Origin: Methanosarcina sp. UBA293
GTDB taxonomy: Archaea; Halobacteriota; Methanosarcinia; Methanosarcinales; Methanosarcinaceae
Reading direction: 5' to 3'
Assembly: GCA_002499445.1 (NCBI GenBank)
Contig: DALS01000017.1
Coordinates: forward strand, 1 to 7,246
DNA length: 7,246 nucleotides
The position numbers and the translations under genes are program-made. This document shows, piece by piece, positions 4,714-7,246 of this stretch. How positions within the stretch are numbered: position 1 is the first letter of the stretch; each line of letters starts with the position of its first letter. The notes under the pieces are model-generated. The model made no database searches, was not told where the DNA came from, and was given only the letters and a program-made list of their open reading frames with translations.

Positions 4714-5087
4714 TAAGATTTCGCCTCTTTATACAATTTACTGTACTTTCAGGTTTAAGAGGGCTGGTCTTTTTATGGGTTCAACTGTAGCTGAAAAAAA
4801 TTCCTTAGCTTCCATAAGCTTGAAAAACCTTAAGAATATTGAAAAAATCACTTAGCAACTTAATAATATCCATCCCCACCATATAAGCATATTAGTACAA
4901 AAATATAAAAGCCTTTCATATTAATTATTAATCTAAACTATTAATATTTCTTGTACTTTTTAAGTAAATAAAAGTAAAAATAAAACATAGTGAACGCTAT
5001 CAAAAGGCTTATTTTTAGACTTGACATGTATTTTAAAAGGCTTATTTTTAGATTTGATATGTATTTTCAAGATGATTTTGTTCTAAA
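4714..5087. other. AT-rich gene-free stretch
   Basis: No coding frame of any quality is visible. It contains A/T runs and one stretch around 4778-4808 (GGTTCAACTGTAGC...AATTCCTTAG) that loosely recalls the window-terminal repeat, but with gaps. Its only clear structure is the 33-bp duplication listed separately. It is most likely decayed intergenic DNA. Confidence 0.5.
5002..5067 (+). repeat. Tandem duplication of a 33-bp unit
   Basis: Copies at 5002-5034 and 5035-5067 begin AAAAGGCTTATTTTTAGA and end ATGTATTTT. They differ at two positions, both C to T. The abutting arrangement and high identity suggest a fairly recent slippage or duplication next to the broken propeller gene. Confidence 0.85.
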
Positions 5088-5407
5088 GTTTGGTCTATCG
5101 GTCAAAACTCCATGTCTGTTTATAGCTTCCCTGAAATAATATGGTATAAAAATTGTATGGTCTCAAGCTAACAGTAACAATGGTTATGATATCCGCTTAT
5201 ACGATATACTCACGAGACAAGCACAATAATAACTACAAAAAGTTCAAGCTACGAGTCCAAAGAACTCGATATCTATGGGAATGTCGTAGTATGGATAGAA
5301 TCAGACAATGTGTATATGTATGATATTGCTACCCATAAAATAACTCAGGTCACTGATAGTGGAAAGCAAGAGACATTTATCTATATGACCTCAAGCCCCG
5401 ATCTTAA
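5085..5407 (+). pseudogene. Remnant of a surface-protein beta-propeller gene
   Basis: Three + strand frames joined in order give the blades of a Methanosarcina-type surface/TolB-like beta-propeller. From 5088: VWSIGQNS...VYSFPEI. After a one-base surplus at about 5139: YGIKIVWSQ...GYDIRLYDILT (to 5214). After a shift near 5215: TSTIITT...DIYGNVVVWIES, then DNVYMYDIATHKITQVTDSGK (5217-5366). After a shift near 5369: RDIYLYDLKPRS and TAA at 5405-5407. The repeated pattern IYGxxVVW...DIYxYDI is the hallmark of these repeats. The 5' part of the gene is missing, and the step from TDSGK to RDIYLYD has probably lost most of one blade. The C-terminal stop looks original and lies 2 bp from the stop of the convergent TPR gene. 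Confidence 0.75.
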
Positions 5408-5409
5408 AC

Positions 5410-6897
5410 TCAGCTCCTCCAGCTTCTTTCCATTTTCTCGTACAGGCCAATTAAGTTATTTCGTGTGATCTTGAAATAGGGATGGTCGGGACCGTATTCT
5501 TTTTCGATTATATCGAGGGCTTTTTCATAGAGATCGATTGCGGTCTCGTATTCACCCATGCTTTCATGGAGACCTGCGAGGTTGTTCAGGGTTGTGCCGA
5601 CATCGGGATGGGTCGAGCCTAAAGAGGTTTCGTAGATCTTGAGGGCGCGGGTGTAGAGAGGAAGGGCTTTTTTATGCTGACCGAGGATTCTGTAGAGTTC
5701 GCCGAGATTGTTCAGGGTCTTGGCAACTTCAGGGTTATCAGGACCAAGGACGCGCTCCCGGATTTCAAGGGCTCGTGTGTAGAGCTCCAGGGCTTTTTCG
5801 TAGCGGCCTTTCTGGACATAGACACCTGCGAGATTGTTCAGGGTTGTTGCAAAGCCCACGTGTTCGATCTTTCCGAATTTTTCCATAATTTCCAGAGACC
5901 GGGTGTAGAGGATCATGGCTTTCTCATATCTTGTGGTCTGGAAATAGAGCAGAGCAAGGTTGTTTAGGGTTTGGGCCACCTGCGGATGCTCAGAGCCGTA
6001 TCGCTTTTCTTCAAGCTTTAAAGCCTGCCCGTACCTGTCCTCTGCTTCGTCAAGCTTGCCCATTTCCGAGAGTAAAACCCCCAGGTTATTCAGGGTTCCA
6101 GTTCTATATCCCATAATCATGCGGTTTTCAGGCTCCTGCTCCTGGAGCTTCTCAAGAAGTTCAAGAGCCCTTCTGAAGTACTCTTCAGCCATCTCGGGTT
6201 TTTCCAGTTCCTTATAAAAAAAGGCTATCCTGTTCAGGGTTCTGACAGCACCGAGATTTTCCGGGCTCAGAAACTTTTCCTGGATTTCCAGTGCCTGTAT
6301 ATAGAATAGAAGAGCTTCTTCGTGCCTGTCCATTAGATAGTAGAGAAAGCCAAGTTCACTGAGCGTATCTCCAATTTCAGGCTGGCTTCCTGCTGGAAGA
6401 TTTTCATAGATCTTTAAGGCTCTGGAAAAAAGCTTGAAGGCTTCTTCGTAATTTCCCCTGTAGCGGTAGACTCCTCCAAGCCCAACCAGTACAGCTGCGG
6501 TTTCCTGACTCTCAGGTCCAGGCTTCTTCTTCACAATCTCGAGCAACTCTTCATACAGAGGTAACAACAATTCCCAGGACCCTGCTCTATAAAAAGGTTC
6601 GGCTTTGGTTCTGAACCAGCTTACCAGCTCCTCAGGTTTAAAAACCTCCTTTGCATGCATAAAAACTTCTTTTAAGGCAATCTCGTCTTCAGGAATAATA
6701 AGTTCCGAATCCAGATCTTTTAACCACTCGTCGTACCTTTCAAACAGATCTCTATGTTTTTTTATTTTTTTTTCAACTTCATTTTCCAATTTTTCCTTAA
6801 GGTTTTTATCTTCAAGGTCACTAGAAATTCTCTCGGCAGGATCTCCTTCTTTTTCAGAAATGTCTTCTTTTTTTGAGTCATTATTAAAATTAATCAT
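5410..6897 (-). CDS. Tetratricopeptide (kinesin-light-chain-type) repeat protein
   Basis: The 495-aa protein starts with a highly charged, probably disordered and coiled region (1-65) and a short helical region (70-105). Eight consecutive TPRs cover 137-478, seven of 42 residues and one of 48, with a partial repeat at 107-136. The motif LNNLAxLYxxxGRYEKALxLYTRALEIxExxLGPDHPxVAxT is the TPR_12/kinesin-light-chain style. The last repeat stops after its first helix (RNNLIGLYEKM) and ends ERSWRS, possibly a truncated C-terminus. There is no enzymatic domain, signal peptide or membrane segment, so a scaffold role in protein binding is likely; the partner is unknown. ATG at 6897 has an excellent AGGAGGGG 6 nt upstream (6911-6904). 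The 126-bp DNA periodicity makes unequal exchange with paralogues likely. Confidence 0.92.
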   Translation of the reverse strand: MINFNNDSKKEDISEKEGDPAERISSDLEDKNLKEKLENEVEKKIKKHRDLFERYDEWLKDLDSELIIPEDEIALKEVFMHAKEVFKPEELVSWFRTKAEPFYRAGSWELLLPLYEELLEIVKKKPGPESQETAAVLVGLGGVYRYRGNYEEAFKLFSRALKIYENLPAGSQPEIGDTLSELGFLYYLMDRHEEALLFYIQALEIQEKFLSPENLGAVRTLNRIAFFYKELEKPEMAEEYFRRALELLEKLQEQEPENRMIMGYRTGTLNNLGVLLSEMGKLDEAEDRYGQALKLEEKRYGSEHPQVAQTLNNLALLYFQTTRYEKAMILYTRSLEIMEKFGKIEHVGFATTLNNLAGVYVQKGRYEKALELYTRALEIRERVLGPDNPEVAKTLNNLGELYRILGQHKKALPLYTRALKIYETSLGSTHPDVGTTLNNLAGLHESMGEYETAIDLYEKALDIIEKEYGPDHPYFKITRNNLIGLYEKMERSWRS

Positions 6898-6920
6898 AAT
6901 TTACCCCTCCTAAGTCAAAA

Positions 6921-7220
6921 GCAGGATAATGTAGACCTTTGTCCTGAAATCAAATAAATCTATTATTAAATTTTTCTAAATGGTTCATATCATTGAATAA
7001 ACCCATCTATATTACTTTCTTGTATAATTTGTATTTGTATTCATAATAATTTAAGCTCGTACCAGTTTAAGAAAAATCAACGCGTATTAATAATTTCAAA
7101 CCCATCTATTAAGACTTGGTTATACTAGGGAAAAATTAAAAATTATTAAGTATTATGTTAGGTTGTTTAATTGGAAGATGTGGTAGTATTAGGTTAAAAA
7201 GAGTGGGCAGAAAAAGGGTT
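6921..7220. other. AT-rich upstream region of the TPR gene
   Basis: About 300 bp without a credible gene on either strand. It should hold the TPR gene promoter; TATA-like sequences occur on the minus strand around 6965-6985, but none stands out. A 12-bp direct repeat AAACCCATCTAT occurs at 6999-7010 and 7098-7109, 99 bp apart. The right end carries the window-terminal repeat. Confidence 0.45.
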
Positions 7221-7243
7221 AAGTGGTTCTGTAGAAATCCTTA
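7221..7243. repeat. Right copy of the window-terminal inverted repeat
   Basis: AAGTGGTTCTGTAGAAATCC and the next three bases are the inverse of bases 1-23 with two mismatches. The 16 bases 7228-7243 are the exact complement of 1-16. Confidence 0.6.
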
Positions 7244-7246
7244 ATT

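Noticed and set aside
4778..4808. Third copy of the window-terminal repeat
   Set aside because: The similarity to the end repeat requires several gaps and is no better than expected in AT-rich DNA.
5674..6217. + strand ORFs within the TPR gene
   Set aside because: They are antisense frames kept open by the repetitive TPR coding sequence.

Overview
The window looks like chromosomal DNA of a methanogenic archaeon of the genus Methanosarcina. The evidence is the style of the genes: a small acidic single-cluster ferredoxin, an ArsR-type winged-helix regulator, a SagB-like nitroreductase, kinesin-light-chain-style TPR repeats and a broken surface-protein beta-propeller. Archaeal TATA boxes, GGAG/GGTGAT ribosome sites and long AT-rich spacers fit as well. 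The genus is inferred from pattern recognition, not from a database search.

Left half (1-4010), mostly intact single genes. A stand-alone HD-domain protein resembling the C-terminal domain of Ppx/GppA (+, 52-711) converges on a SagB-type nitroreductase (-, 835-1470), with a perfect 11-bp inverted repeat between them. The nitroreductase is divergent from a 4Fe-4S ferredoxin (+, 1779-2009) whose only workable start is ATA, so ordinary ORF callers miss it. A 29-bp T-rich tandem repeat separates the ferredoxin from a convergent cysteine-containing winged-helix regulator (-, 2174-2944). An array of about 16-bp repeats lies upstream of the regulator. Divergent from the regulator is a 66-aa protein with a CxCx3Cx3C cluster (+, 3223-3423), followed by a CoA-binding-fold protein with its own promoter (+, 3573-4010).

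Middle (4011-5407), AT-rich and gene-poor. It holds a doubtful small ORF that may encode a membrane protein (-), a 57-aa helix-turn-helix orphan (-), a 33-bp tandem duplication, and a decayed + strand fragment of a surface-protein beta-propeller that needs at least three frame changes to read. This looks like a decay zone with traces of mobile or repeated genes.

Right part (5410-7246). A 495-aa TPR protein (-, 5410-6897) ends 2 bp from the dead propeller's stop codon. Upstream of it are about 350 bp of AT-rich non-coding DNA.

The first 23 and nearly the last 23 bases of the window are inverted copies of each other (21/23). The segment may therefore lie between two oppositely oriented copies of a dispersed repeat or insertion-sequence end. 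The genes do not form one operon: most have their own promoter, and no multi-gene defence or biosynthetic system is visible. The most notable points are the ATA-initiated ferredoxin, the repeat array at the regulator, the terminal inverted repeat and the hidden propeller pseudogene.
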